64,000 bases of DNA from Mesostigma viride (lineage: Eukaryota > Streptophyta > Mesostigmatophyceae > Mesostigmatales > Mesostigmataceae), in assembly GCA_009746045.1 (NCBI GenBank), contig RPFO01000015.1, positions 1,636,529 through 1,700,528 of the forward strand, written 5' to 3'. The position numbers and the translations under genes are program-made. The notes beneath the pieces are model-generated. The model did no database searches, had not been told where the DNA came from, and was given only the letters and a program-made list of their open reading frames with translations. Positions 1 through 10,616 of this stretch are shown one piece after another. Positions within the stretch are counted from its first letter, which is position 1. Every line of letters starts with the position of its first letter.

Positions 1-2869
1 GTGAGGCCAGCCCAACGGTATCAGTCACCCGCAGGTACACGCGCAATTGAAGAGGAAAACGGCAATTCGAAGGCACACATAAGATGCCGAGCGCAGAAAG
101 CACCATGGTATTGAAAGCCTTCAGAGAATACATATTCAAAGCTCTCAAAGACATGGCCAGCTTTACCCGGCCGCCATGAAATGGCCTCATACACATGAGC
201 ACGGCATGCTAACCGCTGTAAAAGAAGCTGGCAGAATTTTGCTAACCTTAGCGGCTAAGGAGCTTGGCGGCAGGTTCCGGAGATCTTGCTTGCGCTGTGT
301 TTCAGCGTAAAGAACGGCTTGATTCAGAACTGGATATGATGTGTCTCAGTCCCTCATTGCTACCTCCATGCTTAATTAAACTCGACATACATCCTAAGTG
401 CACCTACATCATGATCCAAACTGCTACGCCGCAATTGCTAGAGAAATCACGTCGTTTCGTGGACCTGCAGCCCCGTTTGTTATTGCACACTCTGTGGTTA
501 CATAAAACTAGGTGGCCCCTTCGCTCGAGCGTACCCTCAGCCCCTCACTGCCTTAGCCATTGCGTGCACCTAGTCGTTTGCCATCGGTTTCGGCGTAATA
601 TTTGAATTTTGCGCAAGGATCCTGACGGGTTGATTCCAGACTTGCGCATGTTGCGAAAGATTTTTGTCCATTCATTCCAGACTCCCAAGCTAGGGGCTGC
701 TGTGGACTGTAGTCTGAACGGTACGGCTAACAGTTACGATGCCAGGCCAGCGGTCCCAACCAAGCGATACTAGAGAGTCATGTCAGTCGTCTTTTTACTA
801 GTTTCGTCAGTCAGTTATTCCTAATGTATGGCAAAATGCAAACTTCTACTTGGGGCGAGATGTAGTAGCGGCGAAATCGGAAGGGGACGTGGGCAGGGGG
901 GGGGGCGGGAAGTACGACTGATGCCATCTACCGTACGTTATTATCGTCACAAAGCGAGTGACTGACGATAGTAAAGGCCTAAAGGGCCTCTAATGACGAC
1001 AGTAATGACGATAGTATTTGGCACTAATGATTGATGACAGGAAGAGCGACGACACCAGACTTTGCGACGTTGATGGGACTTGGCGAATTGCGAGCCCTAA
1101 TTCCAGTGGTTGCGCGGGTGTTACGTTGAAGTTGAAGTTAAGACGACGCGAAAAAAAAAAGACCTTAGAGTTGCACATCTATCCACGCTGCACAGGTGGG
1201 AAAGGTGGAAGGGAGCTGCGATCGGCTCGCAGCCAAGGCGGGATTATGTGCCTTTTGATTTCCAGCAATGTCGCTTCTGTATGAACGCACGTGGTGGTTG
1301 GAATAGGAGCATAGGCTCACTGATGACCGTCGTGATTTATGTAGCCATTAGGGCGTCGTCTCAAATGAATTCAGGAGCGAGCTCGGACAAGGCTACAAGC
1401 AGCCATCGGGGGAGAAACATAGGCATGGTCTAGAATAAAGCTTTAATCGATCTGTTCGCTCAGTGGTACGCACAGCACATTCGGACATCCAGAAGCTGCC
1501 CACTCTTTACCAGTTGAGGTGAGCAAGGAATTCCTCGCCTGAAATACTAATAAGTTTGCATCGACTTTAACATGCATGCCGTACGCACGTGGCATTCTCA
1601 CGTATCGCCCTAGGGCCAAGGCTGCTGGGCCGCTCGGTTTCATGCCAAGTTAGCCGTGCTTGCCATGAATGCTGCAGCAGTTTCACTATCTCATTCGTAC
1701 AAGGTCAATAGACTATGCAAACGACATCTGATTTAGTTTTCATGAAGGGCATAACCTTGTTCAGATTGAGAGTTGCATGACATGGGCTGCTCTTGCGCCA
1801 CTTTCCTTGTCTTAACCAACTGATTCTCTGTTTATGCTTTCGGTCGTTATACATTCGTATGTGTGCATCTGTGTTGCCATTGTGGTGTCAATTTTGCGCG
1901 TGTACTTGTGATGCCTAATACCGTTGGGCTTGCACGCGGCCCCATCGCATGTGGCAGCGACAAGCTCTTGGTCGCCTGTCCAGCGCGGCGAATTCTTGAT
2001 GGTGAGCAACGGTGATCATTCTTTATGTAGTGCTCATTCCTCAAATTATCAACGTGCTGTGCGCGTCAGCCACCATTGGCCTTGTTCTTCCAGCTTCCGT
2101 GCATGATTTTTTTGTAGCCCGCTGGTGATGCTCTCAGCTACAAATAGTTGGCATTATTCGTACCAATTCCTTCGCTGTCGGTAGAACCTTCTTTGCAATC
2201 CAGTAGCCTCGGCTGACATTCGTGGCATTGCTGGACTATGTCTCGCTTCCTTGCATGGGTAGCATCTTTGCATATTTATCCTTTTTGCTCAGATCACAGC
2301 TTTTTGTCATTCCCTCCCCCCCACACCCCACCCTGAACGACTCCTGCTAGTGTCAATTGCAGACGTAGAGCCTTCAGCCTCGTTAGAGTTCATCCTACCT
2401 GTAACGGGGCATATTGTTGGTTGATTGGCCTTGCTTTTTCTTGGCACTAATCAGGCGTTTCTTTCTTATTGCCGTATTAACCATACAGAGATTGCAATGA
2501 AGTAGATTGTGAGGCCTCTTGGCATGTTAGGGAACCTTTGCGACTCCAGGATTCCTGGGTGTGCAGTTCCCTACAACTTGTGAGGCATGTAGATACAATT
2601 TAGGTGAACATCCATGGCCAATTTTTTTCTCGAGCACCCCTGTCTCTCTCTTGGCCCAGTATCTCACCTTCTTTGTCCTAAAACTAGGCCGGTACTCATA
2701 GATAGCCACGCAACTGCTGCGATCTCCCCCGCATCCTTACATACAAGTGAACTGAAGTCATGCAAAGTTGACAGTTGTTGGCGCGTCCAGCGCGTGGCTT
2801 CATCTCACTAACAAATTTTTGTGTGTACCGATGCGTGCTTTGCCGGATGATGTATTTTTGTCTTGCATG
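1..2869. other. Flanking sequence, no gene recognised
   Basis: I see no LTR, TIR, zinc knuckle or enzyme motif in this stretch. The open frames are short, overlap in several frames and have no coherent composition. The 3' part (about 2200-2870) is T-rich with pyrimidine runs and ends in a TGCAG acceptor-like site, which is how an intron before a last exon would look. It may be intron or intergenic sequence of a cellular gene, or an old unrecognised repeat. Confidence 0.4.
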
Positions 2870-3109
2870 CAGGCAATATACCTAACACAGTCGGGCTGGG
2901 CACATCCGTCAGTCCAACACGGCGAGAGGCCACATGCGGATGCAGATTTTGTAGGCTCTGAGCCTTGGTCACATTGCCGTAGCACTCGACAGTGTCCTGT
3001 GATTGTTTCTAGAGAGTCATCCAGATATTTCAGCAATGGTGGCTGGGACAGCCCTCGTAATGGTTTCAGTGATGATGAGGATGATGACTTTGATGACGAG
3101 GACTGTTGA
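2870..3109 (+). CDS. Possible last exon of a cellular gene with an acidic C-terminus
   Basis: After a T-rich stretch ending TTGCATGCAG (acceptor-like) the frame stays open to a TGA at 3107-3109. The encoded tail is basic/Ser-rich and then strongly acidic, ending SDDEDDDFDDEDC. Such an Asp/Glu run before a stop is common in nuclear or chaperone-like proteins, but I recognise no family. An alternative acceptor, TTTCTAG, near 3010 would give a shorter exon. No upstream exon could be assigned, so this may be a chance open frame. An AATAAA-like site (GCAATAAACC) occurs about 400 bases downstream. Confidence 0.25.
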   Translation, partial: QAIYLTQSGWAHPSVQHGERPHADADFVGSEPWSHCRSTRQCPVIVSRESSRYFSNGGWDSPRNGFSDDEDDDFDDEDC

Positions 3110-3845
3110 GCCCCGTTGTGCTTGTCGGTCAACAGATTTTATATTGCATTTGTGAGATGATTGTGGGTGTCCATTTTGCACACCACCCACAGCCATGCTT
3201 GAGTGCACCGTTCCTTGTGTGTGTATCAATACAGTTGGTGTTCGTATTTGATCAGTTGTGCCATTTCATCGGGTTGTTGCATGCCATCTGAACATGTTCA
3301 CTCCCCGTTGCCATTTTATCATACCAGTGTTGTGAGCTCAGAGCAATGGATGCATGATGCAGTGTTGTGATTTAGTGTAGATATTGACGATGCCACCTTT
3401 GATCAGCATGATGGATGCTTGGCCAGCGATGGGTCGGAGGTTGACACTTGATGACCGTGATGACGATTGCCCTGAATGTTCAATATTGGTGTTTTTCTTA
3501 ACATCCCAGTCGATATTTTTGCAATAAACCATGTCTCCCACGGCTCATGACATTGTGGTGCATATTATCATGCACCTGAGGTGTTTCCAGCTTGCTTTGT
3601 CAGTTCCTTTCAGTACCCCCCTCTGGTTTTTCAAGTTGTCACCTGCAATTAAGAACTTTCTCACTGGCGAGTTCTTGGTGTCATCCTTTGAAAGCTTGCC
3701 CCGTACCGCTGCACGTGTTGTCTCTCCTGGCATTGCCACCTTGCCGTGTCCCACCTTGGCCTTTTCCTTCTCCATCTCTGCTGCGGCATGCACGCACTTC
3801 CTTGCTGCGGATGTGCATTATGCGTGCTTTGTGATATATCACTCC
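3110..3845. other. Non-coding stretch after the candidate exon
   Basis: There are no convincing coding frames, repeats or element ends. It could be a 3' UTR followed by intergenic sequence, and it leads directly into the TGTCACA-rich repeat. Confidence 0.35.
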
Positions 3846-4125
3846 CCCTGAGTGGTTGTGATTTATCACCTTATCACATTTTGTTTTTCTGTGGGTTTGT
3901 GACATTTTGTGACACTTTGACATTTTGTGATAATGACGTTATCACAAAATATGCTGGTTTTATCACGTTTGTCACGTTTTGTCACAATCATGACATGTCT
4001 CGATCACAATTTGTCACAGTTTTATCACATTTTGTCACATTTTGTCACGTTTTATCATTTTTTTATCACAAAATGTCACAAAAGTGACATTTTGTGATAA
4101 AAAAATATCACAAAATGTCACAGAC
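3846..4125. repeat. Degenerate array of TTTTGTCACA / TGTGACAAAA units on both strands
   Basis: About 280 bases consist largely of a roughly 10-base unit, TTTTGTCACA or its complement, with small changes (TTTATCACA, TTTTGTGATA). Neighbouring units face both ways, so the stretch can fold into many short hairpins; near 4065-4120 the two orientations alternate. It directly abuts the truncated K3 copy and may be a local satellite or an end of that fragment. Confidence 0.7.
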
Positions 4126-4137
4126 CCCTTCCTAGTG

Positions 4138-4750
4138 TGCCCCGGAGCTGTGCTGACCGAGCCACCAGCTGGCTCAGTCGCCACGGTGGCTGCGCCACTC
4201 CCATCCGCCGGAGTTGATGCTTGCGTTCCCTGGTCCTGGGTTGCAGCTGGCGTTCGCTCCGCGCCACGCGCCATGAGCCCAGAAAAATGGTCAACGGTAA
4301 TGTTGACTGTTGTGAATACAAGTTTGAATGCCCTTCACCGCTGGCTAGCACGCCGGCGATGGAGACGGGATTTTTGTTGTTTGGGGAACCGATTGTGGGA
4401 GGCTGAGCCCGCAGCCGCCACTGATTGCTATTGAACCCTTGCAGCTGGCCAGGCCGCAAGGAGCTCAGCGGCGCTGCGCTAACCGATAAGGCATGCTCGA
4501 GCCTCTAACCCGAGACTACCGGTAGGCTACCCGATAGTGCATGCTCGAGCCTCTAACCCGAGACGACCGGCACTCAGCGGATCTGTGCTACCGAGGGCGA
4601 CGGTTCTCTGACCGTCCCGGCGCGCACTGGCTTCCGTACCTTGCTTAGGCACCGACTAGCATCTAGACACCAATCTTTGATGCCCACCTGACTAGGCGCC
4701 CAGGCCGGCGACTACCGGCCAGCGGATAGATGCCACTCGGGAGCACAACT
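4138..4750 (-). mobile_element. Truncated 5' end of a K3-type copia-like element
   Basis: Read on the minus strand this begins AGTTGTGCTCCCGAG and matches the first ~620 bases of K3 (11409 to about 12027) with small differences, including the start of K3 gag. Similarity stops abruptly at CCGGGGCA. It interrupts the downstream accessory ORF of G1 and replaces G1's 3' LTR, so G1 is incomplete here. No TSD can be read because the far side runs into the TGTCACA array. Confidence 0.8.
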
Positions 4751-5741
4751 CGCCACGCTCGTGGCGCGGGGCAGGGCGGGTCTCACCGTGTCTCTCCCCG
4801 GACCTGTCCCGCGGGGCCACCACCACACTTGGTCGACCCCGAGGACGCCCCTTAGTAGGGAACCTCCTGGTGCGAGCCATCACCGCCTCACGGTTGTACA
4901 CAATGAGGCGGCGGGGCGGCTGTGTACCGACCTGCGCCGCCCAAGGGACACCATCCTCCTCAGGATCGTCACGGCGGACCCGTGGCAGGTCGTCATCCGA
5001 CCCGTCGTCAGCCAGCTGCCTGTCACCCTCGCCTTCGGGGTCATCTCCCTCCGCCTCATCCATCTTCCAGATCCTCCGGCACGCCTCCCGCAAGGACCAC
5101 TCCCAGCACCCCGTGCAGAGCGCGCCTCGTAGGGTAACTCTCCTAAACGCGTCCGGCAATCGGTTGCGAACGCGTTCAGGGATCAGTAGCAGCGCCAGGC
5201 GGGGGTACGCTATTAGAGCCTCCAGAACGTCCTGGCAGTCGCCGCAAGCACAGAGTGGCGGATGCTGCTCCCACGCCACGGCCACCACCTGGCCCTCGAC
5301 CGAGGTTGTCCTCCACTCCACCTCGCTCAGGAATCCCACCTGTCTGCTGATACACAGCTTGAGCTCGGATACCGGATCTGACTTGGAACCGGGGGCGCGG
5401 TCAGGACAATAGGGTTTAGAAACAAAGTTCGATTCCGCCCGCCCATGTCTCTTGCGGCGACGCCATAGAACCTCGTCAGAGTCATAACCGGAGACATGCC
5501 ACTTCGGATAGTAGCATTCCTGATTCTCCCGGGACGAGGTCTCCCGTTGCCGAATCTCCTCTTGCAGCCGAGCCTGTGCCTTCAGCTCCTGGGGGCCGCT
5601 GGCACCAGGCGTCGAGTGTCGCGGCTGGCTGATAGACGGCACAGCAGCCGCCTGAGCCCGCCCTAGCTGCCCATCGTCATCCGTCCCTATATCCACCATG
5701 TCTGCGAACAACGAAGAGTCCTCGTCTCCCGACGGCTCCAT
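4751..5741 (-). CDS. G1 downstream accessory ORF, unknown function, CxCxxC motif
   Basis: This ORF follows pol and is not a known retroelement domain. The chosen start is the ATG at 5741, just after a TTGCAG acceptor-like site; the frame is open farther upstream without an ATG until about 5864. Roughly 330 residues lie before the K3 fragment, where the frame runs on to a stop at 4692. The core reads AWE-x-HPPLCACGDC, then ALIAYPRLALLL, then CTGCWEW, suggesting a small metal-binding module. A long Glu/Asp-rich stretch and a basic Arg-rich tail follow. G3 has a diverged homologue at 43578-44181 in the same place. Donor-like GTATGT sites nearby suggest it could be expressed by splicing. Function unknown. 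Confidence 0.65.
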
Positions 5742-5987
5742 CTGCAACCGCCAGGTGAGGGGCACCCAGTCAGGAACAGTATCGGGACCATAGCGTCTTG
5801 TAAGAAAGCCTGTACGGCTGTCTACATACCCACCTACCCTGTCAATATGGACATACCTGTACATACCTCGTGTAGGACCCAGCTGGTCCCCTACATACGT
5901 GTCCTGCAGCCCGTGGCGGCTGCCCACGTACCTTACCTGGACCTGTACGGCCCTGCATGATGAACACCTTTCTTACTATCTACTGCC

Positions 5988-7127
5988 CTAGTGTAGGGCA
6001 CACCTCTTCTTGTATTCCCGTAGCAGGCGCTCACATCCGCCTAGCTCGTTCTCCGTACGCCATGAGTCCTCATAGTCGTGCTGGGTAAAACGCCATCGTA
6101 CTCGGTACTGTCGCTGTCTGCTTCTCCCGCGCTGGATGTCCCGGTGGTCCACAATCTCGGCCACCTCGTCTTCCTGTTCACCGGTCTCAGGGTTGTATTC
6201 GACGGGGGCCGGCGGAAGGAGGCGACCTTGGATGGAGTTCTGGTGATACAACTTGAGTTGATCGCGGTGGAAGTTGGGGGAAGTGTTCCAGGAGCTTGGG
6301 ATGTCGACCTTGAACATCACATCGCCCAGCTTCTCCAAGACCTTGTGAGGCCCCAGGAACATAGGACGGAGCTTGGTCTTGAGCTCACCTCCTACCTTCT
6401 CGGAGAAACGTCCTAGTCGGGGGCCTTCCACCAGAACCCAGTCGCCTGCCTCAATCGACGGGGTGCGCGCGTCCAGGCGACTAGCGGTCCTCGCCATATA
6501 GCGCTCGGCTGCGGCTCGGTAGCCCCTGACCGCGATGTCATGGGCCTGACGCATCTGAACCAACAGCTTCTCCACCCCTTCCAGGGTGTCCCGCCGGACC
6601 GTTTTCTCTGCCAAAGCGGGGCTCGTGAGAAGGTCGGTCGGCGTAAGCGGGTGCCTGCCAGTGTTGAGGAAGAACGGCGTGAAGCCATGGGCCGCCTGGG
6701 GGGCGTTGTTCAAGGAGAATTCCACCAAGCCCAGAAACTCCTCCCAATTGCCTCCCACCGCGTCAGTGTAGTGTCGCATGGTCTCTTGCACTGTGCGGTT
6801 CAGTCGCTCCACCAGGTGAGAGGACGAGCTGTGGTACGCTGTCCCCAATGACACCTTGGTGCCCAGTCGTTCAAAGAACTCCTGCCAGAAGCGAGCCGTG
6901 AACAACTTGTCACGGTCCGATATGAATTGCCGGCTGAGTCCGTGGTACCGAAACACGTGGTGGAGATACAACTTAGCGCAAGCCTCAGCCGTGAGCTCGG
7001 CCGGGCATGGGGCCAAGTGACACATGCGCGTCAGGCGGTCCAAGAAAACCAAGATCATGCTGTTGCCGTGCTTGGTCTTCCGGAAGGGGCCAATAAAATC
7101 CATCATCAATGAGTCCCAAGGCGCCAT
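5988..7127 (-). CDS. G1 integrase catalytic core and chromodomain
   Basis: This is the C-terminal part of Ty3 Pol. The first catalytic Asp lies in MDFIGPF, the second in FISDRDKLF, and the Glu in SSSSHLVERLNRTVQ, giving the DDE triad. It is followed by the GPY/F-like region and then a chromodomain (VAEIVDHRD ... YRVRWRF ... SWRTENELGG). Such chromodomains bind histone marks and steer integration. It is continuous with 9502-10584 once F1 is removed: the split falls in the sequence PDPMAPWDS. There is no internal stop, and pol ends in CALH and a TAG. Confidence 0.95.
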   Translation of the reverse strand: MAPWDSLMMDFIGPFRKTKHGNSMILVFLDRLTRMCHLAPCPAELTAEACAKLYLHHVFRYHGLSRQFISDRDKLFTARFWQEFFERLGTKVSLGTAYHSSSSHLVERLNRTVQETMRHYTDAVGGNWEEFLGLVEFSLNNAPQAAHGFTPFFLNTGRHPLTPTDLLTSPALAEKTVRRDTLEGVEKLLVQMRQAHDIAVRGYRAAAERYMARTASRLDARTPSIEAGDWVLVEGPRLGRFSEKVGGELKTKLRPMFLGPHKVLEKLGDVMFKVDIPSSWNTSPNFHRDQLKLYHQNSIQGRLLPPAPVEYNPETGEQEDEVAEIVDHRDIQRGRSRQRQYRVRWRFTQHDYEDSWRTENELGGCERLLREYKKRCALH

Positions 7128-7272
7128 AGTTAGAATATTGCGGCGTCAATATTCTGATCACTCTTGAAGGAATAGTGCCGGGTGCCAGAGCCTAGAGAGC
7201 GCAGGGCTATTGCGCGGCCCAGGGGCCGGAGGCGTAATTAGGCTTAATTACGGAGGCCAGGGGGCCGGCGTA
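7128..7272 (+). repeat. F1 left terminal inverted repeat
   Basis: Inverted match to 9351-9496 over about 145 bases. The outermost 30 bases also hold a small hairpin (AGAATATTG, six-base loop, CAATATTCT). Confidence 0.9.
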
Positions 7273-7290
7273 ATTTGCCCCAAACTCACA

Positions 7291-7308
7291 TGTCCTCAAT
7301 TGAGGACA
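7291..7308. repeat. F1 left 18-base perfect palindrome
   Basis: TGTCCTCAATTGAGGACA is its own complement. The same 18-mer followed by AAAA recurs near 9009-9026, on the other side of F1's interior. The pair may mark the ends of an element nested in F1, or be paired protein-binding sites. Confidence 0.7.
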
Positions 7309-7510
7309 AAATCCTCCCAATAAGGACAGCACCTTCAGCAGCAGGTATTGGCGCGAAACCTTGGTCCCAACGGTCATCTGACCCTTTTCCCGCGAAAATG
7401 GACTCGGTACCCGGCGCGGCGCGGTACTGGGGTCGACAGGACCCGTCCGTACCTGTAAATTATGTGGTGGAGAAAAGTACCTATTTTGGTGGGAACGTTG
7501 CAATGCGTGC

Positions 7511-8110
7511 GTGTGTTCCCGCAAATTGCGGCTATGGGGTCGAGCCAGGTCCGAGGCTTGCCTGAACTATACAGGCGATCGTTTTGCCCCGGACCAAGAC
7601 AGAATTATAGATCGACATCTAGAGCTTCCGCCCAAGCTGTTTTTAGGGGGCAGTCGCTTTTTATTCTCTAAAAAATTCTTTGATAAACGGAATTTGTCTA
7701 GTTTGCAGAAAAACGGGAGGCGACGTAGATTGCATGACAAGCCGGTACACTGCTCTGTGATGCGCGCTTTTTTCTTGAAATTAGCAACGGATACCGTGAG
7801 GATGGGTATTGTTACGCTTTCGGGTTCAAGGGCGAGTTCTGGGTACAAGTATTTTGGGCGGTTGGAAGCGTTAAATATACCCAGTTTTTATGTCGTCAGA
7901 TCGTCGTTGCGCCTGGCGACGACGGCGGTGGGCGCGAGCCATAGATTTCATTTGCCGCAAGGCTGGGTGCTGCCCACGCGTCCCCATGCTTTCTTTTATA
8001 ATTTTCGAGCCTTTCCGCGCATCTGGCCGGCTGGGAGCACGTCGAGAAGCCGTCTCCGGACATCATCCGCATCCGTTTCTTCATATAAATTACGACAACA
8101 CATGTCGTAG
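7511..8110 (+). CDS. F1 interior open frame, unrecognised
   Basis: An open frame of about 200 codons is the longest in F1. It is basic (KNGRRRRL segment) and has no domain I recognise and no DDE or Helitron motif. It may be a captured host fragment or a chance frame. The rest of the interior (8111-9008) is richer in AT than G1 and shows no gene. Confidence 0.15.
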   Translation: MCSRKLRLWGRARSEACLNYTGDRFAPDQDRIIDRHLELPPKLFLGGSRFLFSKKFFDKRNLSSLQKNGRRRRLHDKPVHCSVMRAFFLKLATDTVRMGIVTLSGSRASSGYKYFGRLEALNIPSFYVVRSSLRLATTAVGASHRFHLPQGWVLPTRPHAFFYNFRAFPRIWPAGSTSRSRLRTSSASVSSYKLRQHMS

Positions 8111-9047
8111 GTTGTTATTCGATTACATTGTATGATTTCGATTGTGTATTATGCCCAGCCCCTTCATTTTCATGCCGCTGTTGAATGGGGAGAGGCGAGT
8201 GTCAGCTGGCCACCGTTTTTTCCTTCCGTTCCGTCAATGCAAAGGTAATCGTTATCTGCATGGCCAACGCTGGCGTTAGAAGCAATGCCTTGCTTGCTAT
8301 GGTAAGCGTACGTGTGGATAGTTTCTTGTTGCTGCCTTGAACATTGCTGAAAGTTTTTCCCAGGCTTTCTGGGATCTTGCCTATTTGGTTTCTGACATAT
8401 AACCCTTTTTCTAGAGGGAGCTAGGTAGAGGAGTTGACCTTGTCATGTTGGCATTCTGCTGCTGTGATAGCCTCTTCGTCTTTGCGATACCTATAATGAG
8501 CCCTTTATATTGCATGCATGGCTCTACTTAGGGTGCTAAAGCACAATGGTGTCACCTAAGCGTCCTACGAAGACCTAGGACCTTACTCGGCCACTGAAAA
8601 CCTGTCCTTACCCTAGTTTGGCATAGCTAGCTTTCCTTGTGCTCTGCCAAGTGCAGCTGCTCGTATCGGGTTCCTGGCCATATGTCATAGCTGTCCGTGG
8701 GGTGGCCAAGCATGGGCAGCCCCGGGGTGGCTGCCACATGTTAGGGAGGTGTCCTATGGGTTTGGTGACCGCTTGTGGTCCTTGGAAGCATGGTCTTTGT
8801 GTCTCATTCTCTCGTGCATTATAGTGGAGGGTTTTCCTTGGTTGCCGATGCAGGCCCCCCTGCACGTAACAATTCATAATTAAATAGGAAATGCGCACAT
8901 ATGGATGATGTTAAGCATTGGAACTCTCAAACACATCATAAATGATCGTGGTTCAAAGCCCCATATTTAATTTTTTTTGTGTGTGAGAGTTATTAACAGC
9001 ATTCCACTGTCCTCAATTGAGGACAAAACTGTTGGGTGTGAGCCAAA

Positions 9048-9349
9048 TTAGTCTGCGGAGGCTGGGAATTCGTGAGTGCGCGGGCTGGCAGTGGGCTAGC
9101 GGCGAGCGAGCGATCCTCTTCCCGCGTGTCAAATTTATGTTAAGCAATTAGCCCGGCTAACTGCTTTTATACGTCGAAGGTTCACTTCGACTACTTGCGC
9201 AAGTAGTCGAAGTGAACCTTCGACGTATAAAAGCAGTTAGCCGGGCTAATTGCTTAACATAAATTTGACACGCGGGAAGAGGATCGTTCGCTCGCCGCTA
9301 GCCCACTGCCAGCCCGCGCACTCACGAATTCCCAGCCTCCGCAGACTAA
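9048..9349. repeat. 302-base near-perfect palindrome in F1
   Basis: Arms 9048-9198 and 9199-9349 meet at TTGCGCAA with no spacer. I see one internal mismatch (GAGCGAGCGATC against GATCGTTCGCTC) and edge differences. It is present only at the right end of F1, between the interior and the right TIR. It could extrude as a cruciform. A spacer-free arm this long usually means a recent origin or active maintenance. Confidence 0.9.
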
Positions 9350-9350
9350 G

Positions 9351-9496
9351 TACGCCGGCCCCCTGGCCTCCGTAATTAAGCCTAATTACGCCTCCGGCCC
9401 CTGGGCCGCGCAATTAGCCCTGCGCTCTCTAGGCTCTGGCACCCGGCACTATTCCTTCAAGAGTGATCAGAATATTGACGCCGCAATATTCTAACT
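9351..9496 (-). repeat. F1 right terminal inverted repeat
   Basis: Complement of 7128-7272. It ends CAATATTCTAACT directly against the GCCAT TSD. Confidence 0.9.
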
Positions 9497-10616
9497 GCCA
9501 TGGGGTCAGGCAGCGTCTTGGGGATCGCTTGTGACCCCGTGTTGCGGGACTTCATGATCTGGCATGATGGACACTCGCGCACGTACGTCTCGATGTACTC
9601 CCGCATACCTGGCCAGTAGAAGTTCTTTCTGGCCCGCGGCAGCAGGCGATGGATTCCTTGGTGGCCACCGGTGAGGGAGTCGTGGAGCTCATGGAGCAGA
9701 GCCGCTCTACATATCTCCGGGACGTACAGGCGCCAGCAGTCAGGTCTCACCATGACATAGAGTCGTCCGTCCTGGAACTTGCACGGGAGCTTGCCCATCT
9801 GCTGAGGGTGCGACCTGATCGCCTCCAGGGCTGCTGCTTCCGTGACGGTGAATCGGCTGATCAGCGTCTCCAGAACGGAGGTGACGGTGTACGCATCCGC
9901 CTCCTCTTCAGTCTCGAGGGTTTGGTATACGTACTCCGAGAAAATGGTGGGGGACCCAATGGGCTGCAAGTGAAAAATTCCCTGAGCCGGGACCACGTGG
10001 CTGAGTGGCAAGCGCGAATGGGACCCCTCCCCTTCCCCGGGGGCGCGCACGTCCTCGTGCGAACCCCAGTCGGGGGATAGGTCGTCCATGGTGGTACGAC
10101 CCGTGTGAAACAAATAACGAGCCTGCGGCGACCGCGGAAGGTCACCATAGGACGTGCCGGGCGCCTGAGCTGGGACGCAAGTGGTATGTAGTACTCCCAG
10201 ATCTTCATAGAACCAGTAGTCCTCCCGCCGGGAAAGGGCGTCTGGGACCACGTTCTCTGCACCCTTGACGTACTGAATCTTAAAGGGGGCGAACTGGGAC
10301 AAGTACTCCAGCCAGCGTGCTTGACGGGGCACCAGGTTGGGTTGGGCGAGCAGATGCGTGAGGGGCCGATGATCGGTGTGGATGATCAGCCGGTGGGGAT
10401 CAAGATCCCCCTGCTCGCTGATGGCAACGTCAAACTGGGCCCCGAGAAGATGATGGCGCCAGGTATGGCAGCAGTAGACCACGGCAAGAAGCTCCTGCTG
10501 GTGTACCGGATAGTTGCGCTCGGCAGGGATCATAGTCCGGGAGATGTACTCGACCGGCTGCAACCCCTGACCCTGGTCCTGCAATAGGACACCGCCGATT
10601 GCAACCTTGCTCGCGT
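9497..10616 (-). CDS. G1 RNase H and integrase zinc-binding domain
   Basis: Continuous G1 Pol segment. It starts in RNase H (SKVAIGG ... NYPVHQQELLAVVYCCHTWRHHLLG), contains DHRPLTHLL and PDALSRR, a variable linker, and then the integrase HHCC zinc domain (HELHDSLTGGHQGIHRLL ... CPSCQIMKS). RNase H degrades the RNA of the RNA-DNA hybrid; the zinc domain positions LTR ends. It is bounded by F1 on one side and a solo LTR on the other, each with a TSD that keeps the frame. Confidence 0.93.

Larger units (their letters stand above)
7128..9496. mobile_element. F1: 2.37-kb element with 145-base TIRs and a 302-base palindrome
   Basis: It is inserted in G1 integrase with a 5-base TSD, GCCAT, at 7123-7127 and 9497-9501; removing it restores the frame. 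The termini are AGTTAGAATATTG and its complement. The TIRs span 7128-7272 and 9351-9496. Inside the right TIR lies a near-perfect 302-base palindrome. No transposase is recognised, so it is probably non-autonomous. The AGTTA...TAACT ends and 5-base TSD resemble those of the K-lineage LTRs, so a retroelement integrase could mobilise it; a DNA transposase is equally possible. Confidence 0.9.

Noticed and set aside
264..605. Short open frames in the first 2.5 kb as genes
   Set aside because: There is no consistent codon pattern, homology or splice structure, and several overlap in other frames.
4761..5412. Long plus-strand open frames opposite the G1 accessory ORF
   Set aside because: They mirror the GC-rich minus-strand coding sequence in antisense, and their composition (Arg/Ser/Pro-rich) is typical of shadow frames.
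7511..8110. Transposase gene in F1
   Set aside because: The open frame is basic and has no DDE spacing, zinc finger or helicase motif that I can see. Kept only as a low-confidence frame.
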